DNA of 44,969 nucleotides from Streptobacillus felis (GTDB lineage Bacteria; Fusobacteriota; Fusobacteriia; Fusobacteriales; Leptotrichiaceae): NCBI RefSeq assembly GCF_001559775.1, contig NZ_LOHX01000121.1, positions 1 to 44,969 of the forward strand, read 5' to 3'. Shown piece by piece: positions 8,275 to 17,616 of this stretch (position 1 is its first letter; each line of letters starts with the position of its first letter). The notes under the pieces were generated by a model. It saw only the letters and a program-made list of their open reading frames with translations, ran no database searches and was not told where the DNA came from. The position numbers and the translations under genes were made by a program.

Positions 8275-8772
8275 ATGAAAACAGGAATTTATTTTGGAAC
8301 TACAACAGGAACTACAGAAGATATTGCTAATAGAATTTCAAATCATTTTGATGATGTAGATGTAATAGAAGTTTCAGAAGGTATAGATACTTTTAGTGAT
8401 TATGATTTATTAATACTTGGTTCTCCAACATGGGGATTAGGAGATTTACAAGATGATTGGATGGCGTGTGTAGATGAAATAGATGACATGGATTTAAGCG
8501 ATAAATATGTTGCATTATTTGGTACAGGAGACCAAGCTTCATTTGCTGATTCATTCATAGATGCTATAGAAATATTATACAAAAAAGCTGAAAAAGCTAA
8601 TGCTAAAATTATAGGTTTCACTGATACAGATGGATATGATTTCACAGCATCTCTTGCTATGAGAAATGGAAAATTTGTAGGACTTGCAATAGATGAATTA
8701 AATCAACCAGAATTAAGTGATGATAGAATAGAAGATTGGTGTAATCAATTAAAAGAAGAATTCGGAAAATAG
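8275..8772 (+). CDS. Flavodoxin (long-chain type)
   Basis: A 165-residue FMN electron carrier. The phosphate-binding loop GTTTGTTE spans residues 8-15. The flavin-stacking loops are GSPTWGLGDLQDDW (about 50-63, with Trp-54) and FGTGDQASFADSF (about 82-94). The insertion splitting the last strand makes it long-chain, like the FldA/NifF group. AAGGAGG lies before the ATG, 9 bases after recJ. It would donate electrons to low-potential enzymes; the partner is not identifiable from this window. Confidence 0.94.
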   Translation: MKTGIYFGTTTGTTEDIANRISNHFDDVDVIEVSEGIDTFSDYDLLILGSPTWGLGDLQDDWMACVDEIDDMDLSDKYVALFGTGDQASFADSFIDAIEILYKKAEKANAKIIGFTDTDGYDFTASLAMRNGKFVGLAIDELNQPELSDDRIEDWCNQLKEEFGK

Positions 8773-8775
8773 AAA

Positions 8776-8804
8776 AGTGGGATGTTAAATCCCACTATTT
8801 TTTT
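8776..8804 (+). terminator. Terminator between the convergent flavodoxin and ackA genes
   Basis: Stem AGTGGGAT / ATCCCACT with a GTTAA loop, followed by seven T residues on the forward strand. The ackA stop codon (8795-8797) lies within the right arm. The reverse strand has a shorter T-tract after the stem, so it may also end ackA transcription. Confidence 0.85.
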
Positions 8805-9991
8805 ACTAATCTATGTGTATCTCTTGCTATCATTAATTCTTCAGCAGTTTCTATTTTGAATACTTTAACTTTTGAACTAGCTAATGAATAATCTACATTT
8901 CCAGATATTCTTTCCATATTTTTTTCATAGTCTAATTCTACACCTAAAAATTCTAAACCTTTACATATACCTTCACGAGCATATCCAGCATTTTCACCTA
9001 TACCTCCAGTGAAAGCGATAGCATCTACTCCACCCATAGCTACAGCATAAGCACCTATATAGCTTCTTATTCTATAGCAGAACATATCATATGCAAGTTT
9101 GGCTCTTTCTTTATCTTCTTGAACACCTTTTTGAATATCTCTAAAGTCTGAACTTTCACCAAATATTCCTAAGAATCCAGATTTTTTATTCATTCTTGTG
9201 TCTATTTCTTTTGGAGTTAATCCTCTTTTTTCCATGATGTATAATACTGCTGCAGGATCAATATCTCCACAACGAGTTCCCATCATTATTCCTGCAAGTG
9301 GTGTAAGACCCATAGATGTATCTACAACTTTACCATCTTTAACCGCAGAAATTGAAGCTCCATTTCCTAAGTGACAAACTATAATCTTAGAATCTTTTTT
9401 ACCTAACATTTCAGCTGCTACACCTGATACATATTTATGACTTGTACCGTGGAATCCATATTTTCTTACTTTTAATTCTTCATAATCTTCTAATGGTAAT
9501 GGATAAGTATATACATGTTTTTCCATAGTTTGATGGAAGGCAGTATCAAATACTGTAACATTTGGTTTTCCAGGAAGTAATTCTCTCATTACTTTAATTC
9601 CCATAACATTAGCTGGATTATGTAATGGCGCTAAATCAGAAATTTCTTCTAATTTTGCTATTACATCCTCATCAACTAAAACTGAATCATTGAAATATTC
9701 TCCACCATGAACTACTCTATGTCCTATAGCGTCAACTTCATCTATAGATTTTAATACACCATTTTCTCCTACTAATTCTCTTAATACTAAATCTATAGCC
9801 ACTTTATGATTAGGCATTTCTTCTGGTCTTTCTTCAATTTTAACTCCAGTAATTAAATTTTTTAATGTAAATATTGAATTTGATATTCCTATTCTTTCAC
9901 ATATACCTTTAATTAAGCTGTGATTATCTTCTGTATTAATTAATTCAAATTTTAATGATGAACTTCCACTATTTATTACTAATACTTTCAT
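8795..9991 (-). CDS. ackA: Acetate kinase AckA
   Basis: This cytoplasmic enzyme converts acetyl phosphate and ADP to acetate and ATP. At 398 residues it has the family length. It carries the N-terminal NSGSSSLKFEL signature, the second signature around MGLTPLAGIMMGTRCGDIDP (catalytic arginine and aspartate region), HRVVHGGEYF, and the C-terminal FTGGIGENA nucleotide-binding segment. AGGAGG precedes the ATG. pta lies immediately upstream (20 bases), giving the standard pta-ackA fermentation pair. Confidence 0.98.
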   Translation of the reverse strand: MKVLVINSGSSSLKFELINTEDNHSLIKGICERIGISNSIFTLKNLITGVKIEERPEEMPNHKVAIDLVLRELVGENGVLKSIDEVDAIGHRVVHGGEYFNDSVLVDEDVIAKLEEISDLAPLHNPANVMGIKVMRELLPGKPNVTVFDTAFHQTMEKHVYTYPLPLEDYEELKVRKYGFHGTSHKYVSGVAAEMLGKKDSKIIVCHLGNGASISAVKDGKVVDTSMGLTPLAGIMMGTRCGDIDPAAVLYIMEKRGLTPKEIDTRMNKKSGFLGIFGESSDFRDIQKGVQEDKERAKLAYDMFCYRIRSYIGAYAVAMGGVDAIAFTGGIGENAGYAREGICKGLEFLGVELDYEKNMERISGNVDYSLASSKVKVFKIETAEELMIARDTHRLVKK

Positions 9992-10011
9992 TCTTTATTT
10001 TTCCTCCTAAA

Positions 10012-11037
10012 TTATAATGTTAAAATTTCACAAAATACTGCACATTCTGCACAAGTTACAGCAACTACATCAACTATATCTTCTACACTACATCCTCTAG
10101 ATAAGTCATGTACTGGTCTTGCAAGTCCTTGTATAAATGGTCCTAAAGCTTTAGCTTTTGCAAATCTTTGAACTAATTTATACCCTATATTTCCTGCACA
10201 TAAATCAGGGAATACTAATATATTAGCTTTACCAGCAACATTAGAATCTTTTGCTTTTTGTTCAGCAACACTAGGAACTATTGCAGCATCTAATTGTAAT
10301 TCTCCATCAAATTCAAAGTCTACTCCTCTTTCTTCTAAGATTTTGTAAGCTTCTCTCATTTTTGTAATTTGATCCCCTTCTGCAGAACCTTTGGTTGAAT
10401 AAGCTAAAAGTGCTACTTTTGGATCACTGAATTTAGTTATTAATCTTGATTTTTCAACAGATGATATTGCTATATCTGCTATTTGTTGGGCAGTTGGATT
10501 AGGTAATACTGCACAATCTGCAAATATTAATGTTCCATCTACTCCATATTCTTTAGTTTTTGTTTGCATGATAAATGAACTTGAAATTGTTTTTAAACCT
10601 GTTTTTGGTCCAATTACTTGTATTGCAGCTCTTAATACATTAGCTGTTGGTGAATTAGAACCAGCAACCATACCATCTGCTACACAGTTTCTAACAAGCA
10701 TAGCTCCGAAAAATCTTACATCATTTTGTATTATTTCACGCGCTTGTTCTTCTGTCATACCTTTTTTAGCTCTTAAATGAACAAATTGTCTAATAAACTC
10801 TGGTGTCTTTTCAAAAGACATAGGATCAATTATTTGTATTCCACTTAAATCTACTCCAATTTTTACAGCATGTTCTCTAATTTGATAATCTTTACCAACT
10901 AAAATAATGTTTGCAAATCCTTCTTTAGTAATTTGTTCAGCAGCTCTTAATACTCTTTCATCTTCAGCTTCTGGTAAAACTACTGTTTTTTTGTGTTCTT
11001 TTTCTTTTTCTTTAATTTGTTTAATTAAATCTGCCAT
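10012..11037 (-). CDS. pta: Phosphate acetyltransferase Pta
   Basis: It converts acetyl-CoA and phosphate to acetyl phosphate and CoA, feeding AckA. The short form lacks the DRTGG regulatory domain. Recognisable segments are KTVVLPEAEDERVLRAA near the N-terminus, DGMVAGSNSPTANVLRA, and FPDLCAGNIGYKLVQRF with the GPFIQGLARPVHDLSRG active-site loop near the C-terminus. The start is placed at the ATG at 11037 (341 residues, MADLIKQ) because GAGGAG lies nine bases before it. The in-frame ATG three codons upstream abuts the same ribosome site and is unlikely to be used. Confidence 0.97.
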   Translation of the reverse strand: MADLIKQIKEKEKEHKKTVVLPEAEDERVLRAAEQITKEGFANIILVGKDYQIREHAVKIGVDLSGIQIIDPMSFEKTPEFIRQFVHLRAKKGMTEEQAREIIQNDVRFFGAMLVRNCVADGMVAGSNSPTANVLRAAIQVIGPKTGLKTISSSFIMQTKTKEYGVDGTLIFADCAVLPNPTAQQIADIAISSVEKSRLITKFSDPKVALLAYSTKGSAEGDQITKMREAYKILEERGVDFEFDGELQLDAAIVPSVAEQKAKDSNVAGKANILVFPDLCAGNIGYKLVQRFAKAKALGPFIQGLARPVHDLSRGCSVEDIVDVVAVTCAECAVFCEILTL

Positions 11038-11113
11038 CTTATTCATCTCCTCATTTTTTAAACAACTTTAATATTATTTTAACATAAAACATTAAAAAAT
11101 AAAACAAAAACTA

Positions 11114-12007
11114 TTAGTTAAACATTTCATTTATGAATTCTTTAGAATCAAATACTCTTAAATCTTCTACTCCTTCTCCAACTCCAAGGAATTTTACAGG
11201 TTTATTTAACTCTGCTACTATAGAAAATATTATACCACCTTTAGCAGTTCCATCAAATTTAGTAAGTATAATACCACTAATATCTGATATACTGTTAAAA
11301 ATTCTTGCCTGTTCTAAACCATTTTGTCCTGTAGTAGAATCTATAACTATAAGTGATTCATATTCATCAACATTTTGCTTGATAATTTTATCTATTTTTT
11401 CTAACTCTTTCATTAAATCTACTTTATTATGTAATCTTCCAGCAGTATCTATAATTGCAACATCAACATTTTTTGATTTTGCAGTATTTAAAGTATCAAA
11501 TACTACTGCAGCTGGATCACTACCATGTTTTTGTTTTATTACTTCTATACCTGCTCTTTGACCCCACATCTCAACCTGTTCTATAGCTGCTGCCCTAAAA
11601 GTATCAGCTGCTCCAATAATTACAGATTTACCTTCTTTTTTTAGCTTCATAGCTATTTTACCTATAGAAGTAGTTTTACCTACTCCATTTACACCTATAA
11701 CTAAAATAACATTTAATTTACCTTTTTGTATATTTAATGAATTATCCTGAAATACTTCTAACTTTTCAGAAAGTAGTAATTTTAATTCATCATACATCAA
11801 CTCTTTAGTTTTTATACCCTTACTTCTAACATTTTTTTCTAAGTTAGCAACTATTTCCATAGTCATTTTCATTCCTAAATCAGATTGAATTAAAAGCTCT
11901 TCTAACTCTTCATATACATCATCTGTAATAGCTTCTCCAACAAAAAATTCCTTAAGTTTAGTAAAAAATCCTTTTTTAGGTTTTATTAATAAATCAGATA
12001 TTCCCAT
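11114..12007 (-). CDS. ftsY: Signal recognition particle receptor FtsY
   Basis: The SRP receptor GTPase that docks ribosome-SRP complexes at the inner membrane. At 297 residues it has only the NG core, without the long acidic A domain of E. coli FtsY. It has an N domain (about 1-95), G1 GVNGVGKTT (105-113), the DTFRAAA insertion-box segment, DTAGR, and G4 TKFDGTAKGG, followed by the GVGEGVEDLRVFD C-terminus. The lysine-rich N-terminus (KPKKGFFTKLKEFF) could be the amphipathic membrane-binding helix. Its start overlaps the end of tsaB by 14 bases and has AAAGGAG just upstream. Confidence 0.97.
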   Translation of the reverse strand: MGISDLLIKPKKGFFTKLKEFFVGEAITDDVYEELEELLIQSDLGMKMTMEIVANLEKNVRSKGIKTKELMYDELKLLLSEKLEVFQDNSLNIQKGKLNVILVIGVNGVGKTTSIGKIAMKLKKEGKSVIIGAADTFRAAAIEQVEMWGQRAGIEVIKQKHGSDPAAVVFDTLNTAKSKNVDVAIIDTAGRLHNKVDLMKELEKIDKIIKQNVDEYESLIVIDSTTGQNGLEQARIFNSISDISGIILTKFDGTAKGGIIFSIVAELNKPVKFLGVGEGVEDLRVFDSKEFINEMFN

Positions 12008-12665
12008 TTTTCTCCTTTTCTGCCTGAGATTTTTCTAAATAATCAGGCACTAAATTAAATAAATCTATTTCTCTTAACAATCCTTCTTTATACATAGTAT
12101 AGAATATGCTTGAATTTATTCTTAAAAACATATCAGAAAGTGAGATATCTATCCCATTTTCTTTAATTTTTTTATCATATGCTAAAACTGCATCTCCTAT
12201 TAATTTATATCCTTCATTTTTAACTAGATTTATTACATCATCAAGTTTTCCTATTAATAGTTCTCCACATCTTTTGCCATCTTCATATTTTCCATAGTAT
12301 ATCTTTTCTTTATTAGAATCTATCATAGCTATAACCTTATTGTTATATACCATATTTCCTTGATAACCAAGTGCATCTAATTCATTTACTTCAAATACTT
12401 TTACATCTCTACCAACAAACATACCTTTTACTACAGATATTGCTATTCTAACTCCAGTAAAAGAACCTGGACCTATTGAAACTATTACCTTTTTAATGTC
12501 ATCTATTTTTATGTTAGTCCAAGATAAAAGTGATGATATTTGATCAATAATATAGCTTGAATGTGTTTTTTTTACATTAATATTAATGTTACCTAACATC
12601 ATATCTTTTTCATAAACTGATATAGATGCTAGTTTAGTTGAAGTTGTAATTATTAATGTCGACAT
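11994..12665 (-). CDS. tsaB: tRNA threonylcarbamoyladenosine biosynthesis protein TsaB
   Basis: TsaB is the ASKHA-fold partner that dimerises with TsaD in making t6A37 in ANN-decoding tRNAs. The 223-residue protein has the N-terminal LIITTSTKLASISV strand pair and the diagnostic SIGPGSFTGVRIA motif near residues 66-78, and lacks the metal-binding histidines of TsaD, as expected. The gene overlaps tsaE by 32 bases and ftsY by 14 bases, implying translational coupling. Its ribosome site is weak (GGTGAAG), which fits coupling. Confidence 0.95.
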   Translation of the reverse strand: MSTLIITTSTKLASISVYEKDMMLGNININVKKTHSSYIIDQISSLLSWTNIKIDDIKKVIVSIGPGSFTGVRIAISVVKGMFVGRDVKVFEVNELDALGYQGNMVYNNKVIAMIDSNKEKIYYGKYEDGKRCGELLIGKLDDVINLVKNEGYKLIGDAVLAYDKKIKENGIDISLSDMFLRINSSIFYTMYKEGLLREIDLFNLVPDYLEKSQAEKEKNGNI

Positions 12666-13104
12666 AAATTACTTCACCATCCTTTATTTCATATACTGAA
12701 ACTATTCTTGAAGTTTCATCATTATGTTCTAACGAAATATACAAGGTATTTTCAGGTATAGCTTCAGGAACATTATTTGCCCATTCAATTAGAAATATAT
12801 TTCCATCTTCTATATAATCTTCATAACCTATTTCATATAGCTCATCTATATTTGAAAGTCTATAAAGATCAAAATGAACTACTTTTCTATCCCCTAAATC
12901 ATATTCTAATAAGTAAGTAAATGTAGGACTCTTAACATTTCCTTTTACCCCTAAGTTTTTACATATTCTCTTAGATATATATGTTTTACCAACACCTAAA
13001 TCCCCTATTAGTGCTATAGATTTAAATTTATAATCCTTTAATATTTTTTCACTTAATTCATCAACTAAATTATCTATCTGCTCAAAGTTAAGTATTTTTT
13101 TCAT
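12634..13104 (-). CDS. tsaE: tRNA threonylcarbamoyladenosine biosynthesis ATPase TsaE
   Basis: A small P-loop ATPase needed to reset the TsaB-TsaD complex during t6A synthesis. It shows Walker A GDLGVGKT, switch-like SPTFTYLLEY, HFDLYRL, and the conserved EWANN segment. The start is set at the ATG at 13104 (156 residues, MKKILNFEQ), five bases after GGAGG. An in-frame upstream ATG at 13131 would place the promoter -10 inside the coding region. It is the first gene of tsaE-tsaB-ftsY. Confidence 0.95.
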   Translation of the reverse strand: MKKILNFEQIDNLVDELSEKILKDYKFKSIALIGDLGVGKTYISKRICKNLGVKGNVKSPTFTYLLEYDLGDRKVVHFDLYRLSNIDELYEIGYEDYIEDGNIFLIEWANNVPEAIPENTLYISLEHNDETSRIVSVYEIKDGEVIYVDINNYNFN

Positions 13105-13121
13105 AATACCTCCATAATAGT

Positions 13122-13130
13122 AGTATAACA
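13122..13130 (-). promoter_or_regulatory. Extended -10 promoter of tsaE-tsaB-ftsY
   Basis: On the reverse strand TGTTATACT forms an extended -10 (TGn plus TATACT), with no good -35. Transcription would start about 10 bases before the tsaE ATG, making a very short leader that still holds the GGAGG. Confidence 0.5.
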
Positions 13131-13150
13131 CAAAATTAGATATTAGTATA

Positions 13151-13173
13151 TAAAAAGAGGTGTTGCCACCCCT
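13151..13173 (-). terminator. Terminator after dnaJ
   Basis: On the reverse strand AGGGGTG-GCAA-CACCTCT forms a 7-bp stem (one G-T pair) capped by a GNRA-type tetraloop and followed by TTTTTA. It lies directly past the dnaJ stop codon. Confidence 0.85.
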
Positions 13174-13176
13174 AAA

Positions 13177-14325
13177 TTAATCTTTAAAAAAATCTTTTAT
13201 CTTATCAAAGAAAGACGTTGTCTTCTCCTCGTTTTCAACACCTAATGTTTCATAAAATTCTTTTAACTTATCTTTTTGTTTAGAATTTAGATTTTTCGGT
13301 ACTTCTACATTTATCTCTATAATCTGAGAACCTTTATATACTCCATGTTTTATACCAGCATCTCTAATTCTCATCTTAGTTCCATTTTGTGTGCCTTCTG
13401 CAATCTTTATTTTAGTCTTACCTCTTAAAGTAGGAACTTCAAGTTCTCCACCTAAAGTGGCTGTTAAGAAACTAATTGGTACCTTGCAGTAAATATCATA
13501 TCCATCTCTTTGGAATAGTTCATGTCTTTTTTCTCTAATTTGTATATATAGATCTCCAAAGTCACTACCTGGACCATCATAATTTCCACCATCTCTAACA
13601 ACTAATCTTTGTCCAGATTCTACTCCTGCAGGAATCTTAATTTTTTTCTTAACCTGTTCTCTCTTACTTCCATCACCATTACATGCATTACATTTATGTT
13701 CCGGAATTTCTCCTATACCATGACAATGAGAACATTCTACTCTTACATTACTCATACCTAGTATGGTTCTTTGTGTTTTAGTTACAAAACCTCTTCCGTC
13801 ACAAGTATTACATTTTTTAGTTTTAGAATCTTTAGCACCAGTTCCACTACAACTAGAACATTTCCCTGTTCTGCTATACTCTATTTCTTTTTCAACTCCG
13901 TCTGCTATTTCTTCTAAACTTAAATCCACAGTGTATAATAGATCTTGTCCTTGTTTTCTTCTTTGACTAAATCCACTAGAACCAAATCCTCCAAAGTCAA
14001 ATCCTCCAGATCCACCAAAGAAACTTGAGAATATATCACTAAAATCAAAGCCTTCAAATCCTTGACCACCAAACCCTCCTGCACCTTGTTCAAATGCAGC
14101 ATGACCATATTGATCATATAACTGTTTTTTTTCTGGATCTGAAAGTACTTGATAAGCTTCATTTAATTCCTTAAATTTTTCTTCTGCTTCTTTCTTTTCT
14201 TTTTCATCAGCTTTGGCCATTCTATCAGGATGATATTTCATCGCAGCCTTTCTAAATGCCTTTTTTATCTCTGCCTCACTTGCACTTTTATCTAGTCCAA
14301 GTAATTCATAATAATCTTTTTTCAT
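13177..14325 (-). CDS. dnaJ: Chaperone DnaJ (Hsp40)
   Basis: This co-chaperone stimulates the DnaK ATPase and delivers unfolded proteins. It is full length at 382 residues: J domain with HPD at 32-34, a Gly/Phe-rich linker at about 75-125, and four zinc-binding CxxCxGxG repeats (CSSCSGTG, CNTCDGRG, CSHCHGIG, CNACNGDG). Two C-terminal beta domains follow. Its ATG overlaps the stop of the preceding epimerase-like gene by one base (TAATG). It is the last gene of the hrcA-grpE-dnaK operon. Confidence 0.98.
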   Translation of the reverse strand: MKKDYYELLGLDKSASEAEIKKAFRKAAMKYHPDRMAKADEKEKKEAEEKFKELNEAYQVLSDPEKKQLYDQYGHAAFEQGAGGFGGQGFEGFDFSDIFSSFFGGSGGFDFGGFGSSGFSQRRKQGQDLLYTVDLSLEEIADGVEKEIEYSRTGKCSSCSGTGAKDSKTKKCNTCDGRGFVTKTQRTILGMSNVRVECSHCHGIGEIPEHKCNACNGDGSKREQVKKKIKIPAGVESGQRLVVRDGGNYDGPGSDFGDLYIQIREKRHELFQRDGYDIYCKVPISFLTATLGGELEVPTLRGKTKIKIAEGTQNGTKMRIRDAGIKHGVYKGSQIIEINVEVPKNLNSKQKDKLKEFYETLGVENEEKTTSFFDKIKDFFKD

Positions 14326-15191
14326 TAGTTACCTCTCTTAAATTCAAATACTAATTTAGCACTAAATGTTTGTTTAGCTTCTAATTTTTGTATTCCCTCT
14401 TTTAATGTCAAGTCTTTACTTGCACCCAATATATCAGTTATACCAAACCATGGTTCAACACAAATAAATGGAGCATCATTTATTTTCCAAAAGGCTATGT
14501 ATGGGAAGTTTTTGTAAGTTGTTTTAATTTCTCTTTCGCTACTTCTAGATTTAATATATACCACAGAGGAATTAGTGTTTTTTAAAGCTATAGCATCTTC
14601 TTTAAAATTTTCCTCTGTTATATTTATTTTTTTATCATCTATTAATTTGAACTTAACTCTATCTTTTTTAAAAAATCCACTTTCATCTAGCTTATACTTT
14701 AATCCTTCTTCCTTTTCTTCAAATTCTATATATGCATCTTCTTCATAATTTTCATTAAGAATAAAAGCAGGATGTGCTCCTATAGAAAAATACATATCTT
14801 CTTCATTTTTATTTTTCACAACATATTCTAATATAAATCCATTTTCTATTAATCTATATATTAAATAAATTTCAAATTCAAAAGGATACTTTTCTAAAGT
14901 ATCAACAGATGAATAAAATCCTAATTTTACATAATCTTCTTCTTTTTCAACTACTTGAAATATGTTATCTCTTGCAAAACCATGTCTTGTTGTAACAAAG
15001 TATTCTTTTCCTTTATAGTTGTAACTACCATCTCTTAAACCACCTACAAAAGGGAAAAGTAATGGTGAAGTTTTAGCCCAATATTCATTTTTATTCCAAA
15101 GAAATTCATCTCCATCTATTTTAAATGACTTTACCTCTGCACCAAATTCTTCTATTTTTAATTCCATTAAACCTTTTTTTAAAACTACCAT
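14325..15191 (-). CDS. Aldose-1-epimerase family protein (LacX-like) inside the dnaK operon
   Basis: A 288-residue cytoplasmic galactose-mutarotase-fold protein. Family marks are SPLLFPFVGGLRDG near the N-terminus, TTRHGFARD (the substrate-binding His/Arg region), FSIGAHPAF with the second catalytic-site histidine, and EPWFGITD near the C-terminus, where the catalytic glutamate is expected. Related proteins include LacX and YeaD-type hexose-phosphate epimerases. The true sugar is unknown. GGGAGG precedes the ATG. The gene is inserted between dnaK and dnaJ, shares the TAATG junction with dnaJ, and so must be co-expressed under HrcA control. No chaperone-related domain is visible. Confidence 0.88.
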   Translation of the reverse strand: MVVLKKGLMELKIEEFGAEVKSFKIDGDEFLWNKNEYWAKTSPLLFPFVGGLRDGSYNYKGKEYFVTTRHGFARDNIFQVVEKEEDYVKLGFYSSVDTLEKYPFEFEIYLIYRLIENGFILEYVVKNKNEEDMYFSIGAHPAFILNENYEEDAYIEFEEKEEGLKYKLDESGFFKKDRVKFKLIDDKKINITEENFKEDAIALKNTNSSVVYIKSRSSEREIKTTYKNFPYIAFWKINDAPFICVEPWFGITDILGASKDLTLKEGIQKLEAKQTFSAKLVFEFKRGN

Positions 15192-15233
15192 AGTGCCTCC
15201 CTGATATATATGTGAAGAAAATAGGTCATAGAC

Positions 15234-17039
15234 CTATTTTACTTCTTCTGCTTCTACTACATCATCATTATTTGTATTTTCAGAACCAGGTTGTGCTTGT
15301 GCAGCTTGTGCAGCTTGGTATATTCTCATTGCAAATGCTTCACTTGCTTTAGATAATCCTTCTATACCTGATCTGATTTCATCAATATTTTCACTATCTT
15401 TAACTTTTTTAAGTTCTTCTATTGCTTTTTCAATATCTTCTTTTTCATTTCCTTCTAATTTGTCTTCATTTTCTTTTATAGTTTTTTCTGTTGATATTAT
15501 TAAATGGTCAGCCATATTTCTAGCTTCAATTAATTCTCTAAATTTATTATCTGCTTCTTCATTAGCCTCTGCTTCTTTTTTCATTCTTTCTACATCTTCT
15601 TTACTTAAGTTAGAAGAGCCTGAAATAGTAACTTGATTTTCTTTTCCTGTTCCTAAATCTTTAGCTGTAACATGTACTATACCATTAGAATCTATATCAA
15701 ATGTAACTTCTATTTGAGGAATTCCACGTGGTGCAGCTGGTATTCCTTCTAAGTTAAATTGTCCTAAAGTATGATTTTGTGAAGCTTGAGCTCTTTCACC
15801 TTGTAATACATGTATAGTAACTGCTGTTTGATTATCAACTGCTGTTGAGTATACTTGTGATTTCTTAGTAGGTATAGTTGTATTTCTTTCTATCATTTTA
15901 GTAAATACTCCACCCATAGTTTCTATTCCTAAAGAAAGTGGTGTAACATCTAATAATAGAACGTCTTTAACATTTCCTGCTAATACTCCACCTTGTATAG
16001 CTGCCCCTACTGAAACTACTTCATCAGGGTTTATTGATCTATTAGGTTCTTTACCAAAGTATTCTTTAACCCATTCTTGTACTGCTGGTATTCTTGTTGA
16101 TCCTCCAACTAATAGTACTTGTTCTATATCTTTAACTGTAAGTCCTGCATCTGATAAAGCTTGTCTTACTGGTTCTTTTGTTTTTTCTACTAAGTGTTTA
16201 GTTAATTCATTAAATGCTGCTCTAGTTAATTTCTTTTCTAAGTTTTTAGGCCCTGTTGCATCCATAGCTATGAATGGTAAAGAAATTGTTGTTTCTAAAG
16301 TAGTAGATAATTTTTTCTTAGCATCTTCAGCTGCATCTTTTAATCTTTGGTAAGCTTGAGGCTCTTTTCTTAGATCTATTCCTGTTTCTTTTTGGAATTC
16401 ATCTGCAAGCCAATTAATAATTGATGAGTCAAAATCATCTCCTCCTAAATGATTGTTTCCAGCTGTTGCTTTAACTTCTACAAGTCCTGATCCAACTTCA
16501 AGTACTGAAACGTCAAATGTTCCTCCACCTAAGTCAAATACTAATATTTTTTCTTCTCTTTCTTTATCCATTCCATATGCAAGTGCTGCTGCAGTTGGCT
16601 CATTAATTATTCTTTTTACTTCTAAACCTGCTATTTCTCCAGCATCTTTAGTTGCTTGTCTTTGAGCATCTGTAAAGTATGCAGGGACTGTAATTACAGC
16701 TTCTTTTACTGTTTCACCTAAATAACTTTCAGCATCTTTTTTTAATTTTTTAAGTATCATAGCCGAAATTTCTTGTGGTGTATAGTTTTTACCGTGTATA
16801 TCAACTTTGTAATCTGAACCCATATGTGTTTTAATTGAAATAACTGTTTGTTTTGGCTCTGTGATAGCTTTTCTTTTAGCTGTAGATCCTACTATTATTT
16901 CACCATTTGATTCTATTGATACAACTGATGGAGTAGTTCTTTCTCCTTCAGCATTAGGTATTATTGTAAATGTTCCACCTTCCATAACAGATACACATGA
17001 ATTTGTTGTTCCTAAATCTATTCCTATAATTTTACTCAT
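15234..17039 (-). CDS. dnaK: Chaperone DnaK (Hsp70)
   Basis: An ATP-driven chaperone that works with DnaJ and GrpE. The 601-residue protein starts [15 protein letters not shown] (phosphate 1 motif), has [17 protein letters not shown] (phosphate 2), [14 protein letters not shown] (adenosine motif), the [14 protein letters not shown] linker region, and a substrate-binding beta domain with an alpha lid ending in an acidic, Asn-rich tail. Like Gram-positive DnaK, its nucleotide domain appears to lack the extra loop of E. coli DnaK, which explains the short length. AGGAGG precedes the ATG, and grpE ends 11 bases upstream. Confidence 0.99.
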   Translation of the reverse strand: MSKIIGIDLGTTNSCVSVMEGGTFTIIPNAEGERTTPSVVSIESNGEIIVGSTAKRKAITEPKQTVISIKTHMGSDYKVDIHGKNYTPQEISAMILKKLKKDAESYLGETVKEAVITVPAYFTDAQRQATKDAGEIAGLEVKRIINEPTAAALAYGMDKEREEKILVFDLGGGTFDVSVLEVGSGLVEVKATAGNNHLGGDDFDSSIINWLADEFQKETGIDLRKEPQAYQRLKDAAEDAKKKLSTTLETTISLPFIAMDATGPKNLEKKLTRAAFNELTKHLVEKTKEPVRQALSDAGLTVKDIEQVLLVGGSTRIPAVQEWVKEYFGKEPNRSINPDEVVSVGAAIQGGVLAGNVKDVLLLDVTPLSLGIETMGGVFTKMIERNTTIPTKKSQVYSTAVDNQTAVTIHVLQGERAQASQNHTLGQFNLEGIPAAPRGIPQIEVTFDIDSNGIVHVTAKDLGTGKENQVTISGSSNLSKEDVERMKKEAEANEEADNKFRELIEARNMADHLIISTEKTIKENEDKLEGNEKEDIEKAIEELKKVKDSENIDEIRSGIEGLSKASEAFAMRIYQAAQAAQAQPGSENTNNDDVVEAEEVK

Positions 17040-17050
17040 TTTATTTCCTC

Positions 17051-17608
17051 CTAATTATTATTATTTTCTTCTTCATTATTTTTTATTTCTTCTAATTTGT
17101 TTATTACTACCATAGCTGGTCTAATTACTCTACCTTTAAGTTTATATCCTTTTTGAAGTACCATTAATACTTCATTATTTTCTTTTTCAGGATTATTCAT
17201 AACTTGAACTGCATGTTGTTCATATGCATTATATTCCTTTCCTAATGCCTCAACTTCAGTAACACCTTCATTAACTAGCATTTCAGCAAAGTTTTTTATA
17301 GTCATTTCTAATCCTTCTACTAATGTTTTATAATCCTCTGTAGAACGAGAAGCTTCAATACCTCTTTCTAAATTATCTAAATTTTCTAAAACTTTTAAGA
17401 TAATATCTTTAGATGCATATTCTTTGTATTCTTGTAATTCTTTTTCTTTTCTTTTTGAAAAATTTTGGAATTCTGCAAGTTTTAAAGCATATGCTTTTTT
17501 ATAGTCTTCAAGTTCTGCATTCAATTTTTGTATTATTTCATCAGTTTCTAATACTTTTTCTTCTACTTTTTCTTCCAATATTTCTTCTTCTCTAATTTCT
17601 TCCGACAT
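17051..17608 (-). CDS. grpE: Nucleotide exchange factor GrpE
   Basis: This factor releases ADP from DnaK. At 185 residues it has a glutamate-rich N-terminus (about 1-30), a long coiled coil around [22 protein letters not shown], then the typical [35 protein letters not shown] and the C-terminal beta segment [18 protein letters not shown], which contacts DnaK. AGGAG lies five bases before the ATG. It sits between hrcA (8-base gap) and dnaK. Confidence 0.98.
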   Translation of the reverse strand: MSEEIREEEILEEKVEEKVLETDEIIQKLNAELEDYKKAYALKLAEFQNFSKRKEKELQEYKEYASKDIILKVLENLDNLERGIEASRSTEDYKTLVEGLEMTIKNFAEMLVNEGVTEVEALGKEYNAYEQHAVQVMNNPEKENNEVLMVLQKGYKLKGRVIRPAMVVINKLEEIKNNEEENNNN

Positions 17609-17616
17609 TTCATCTC

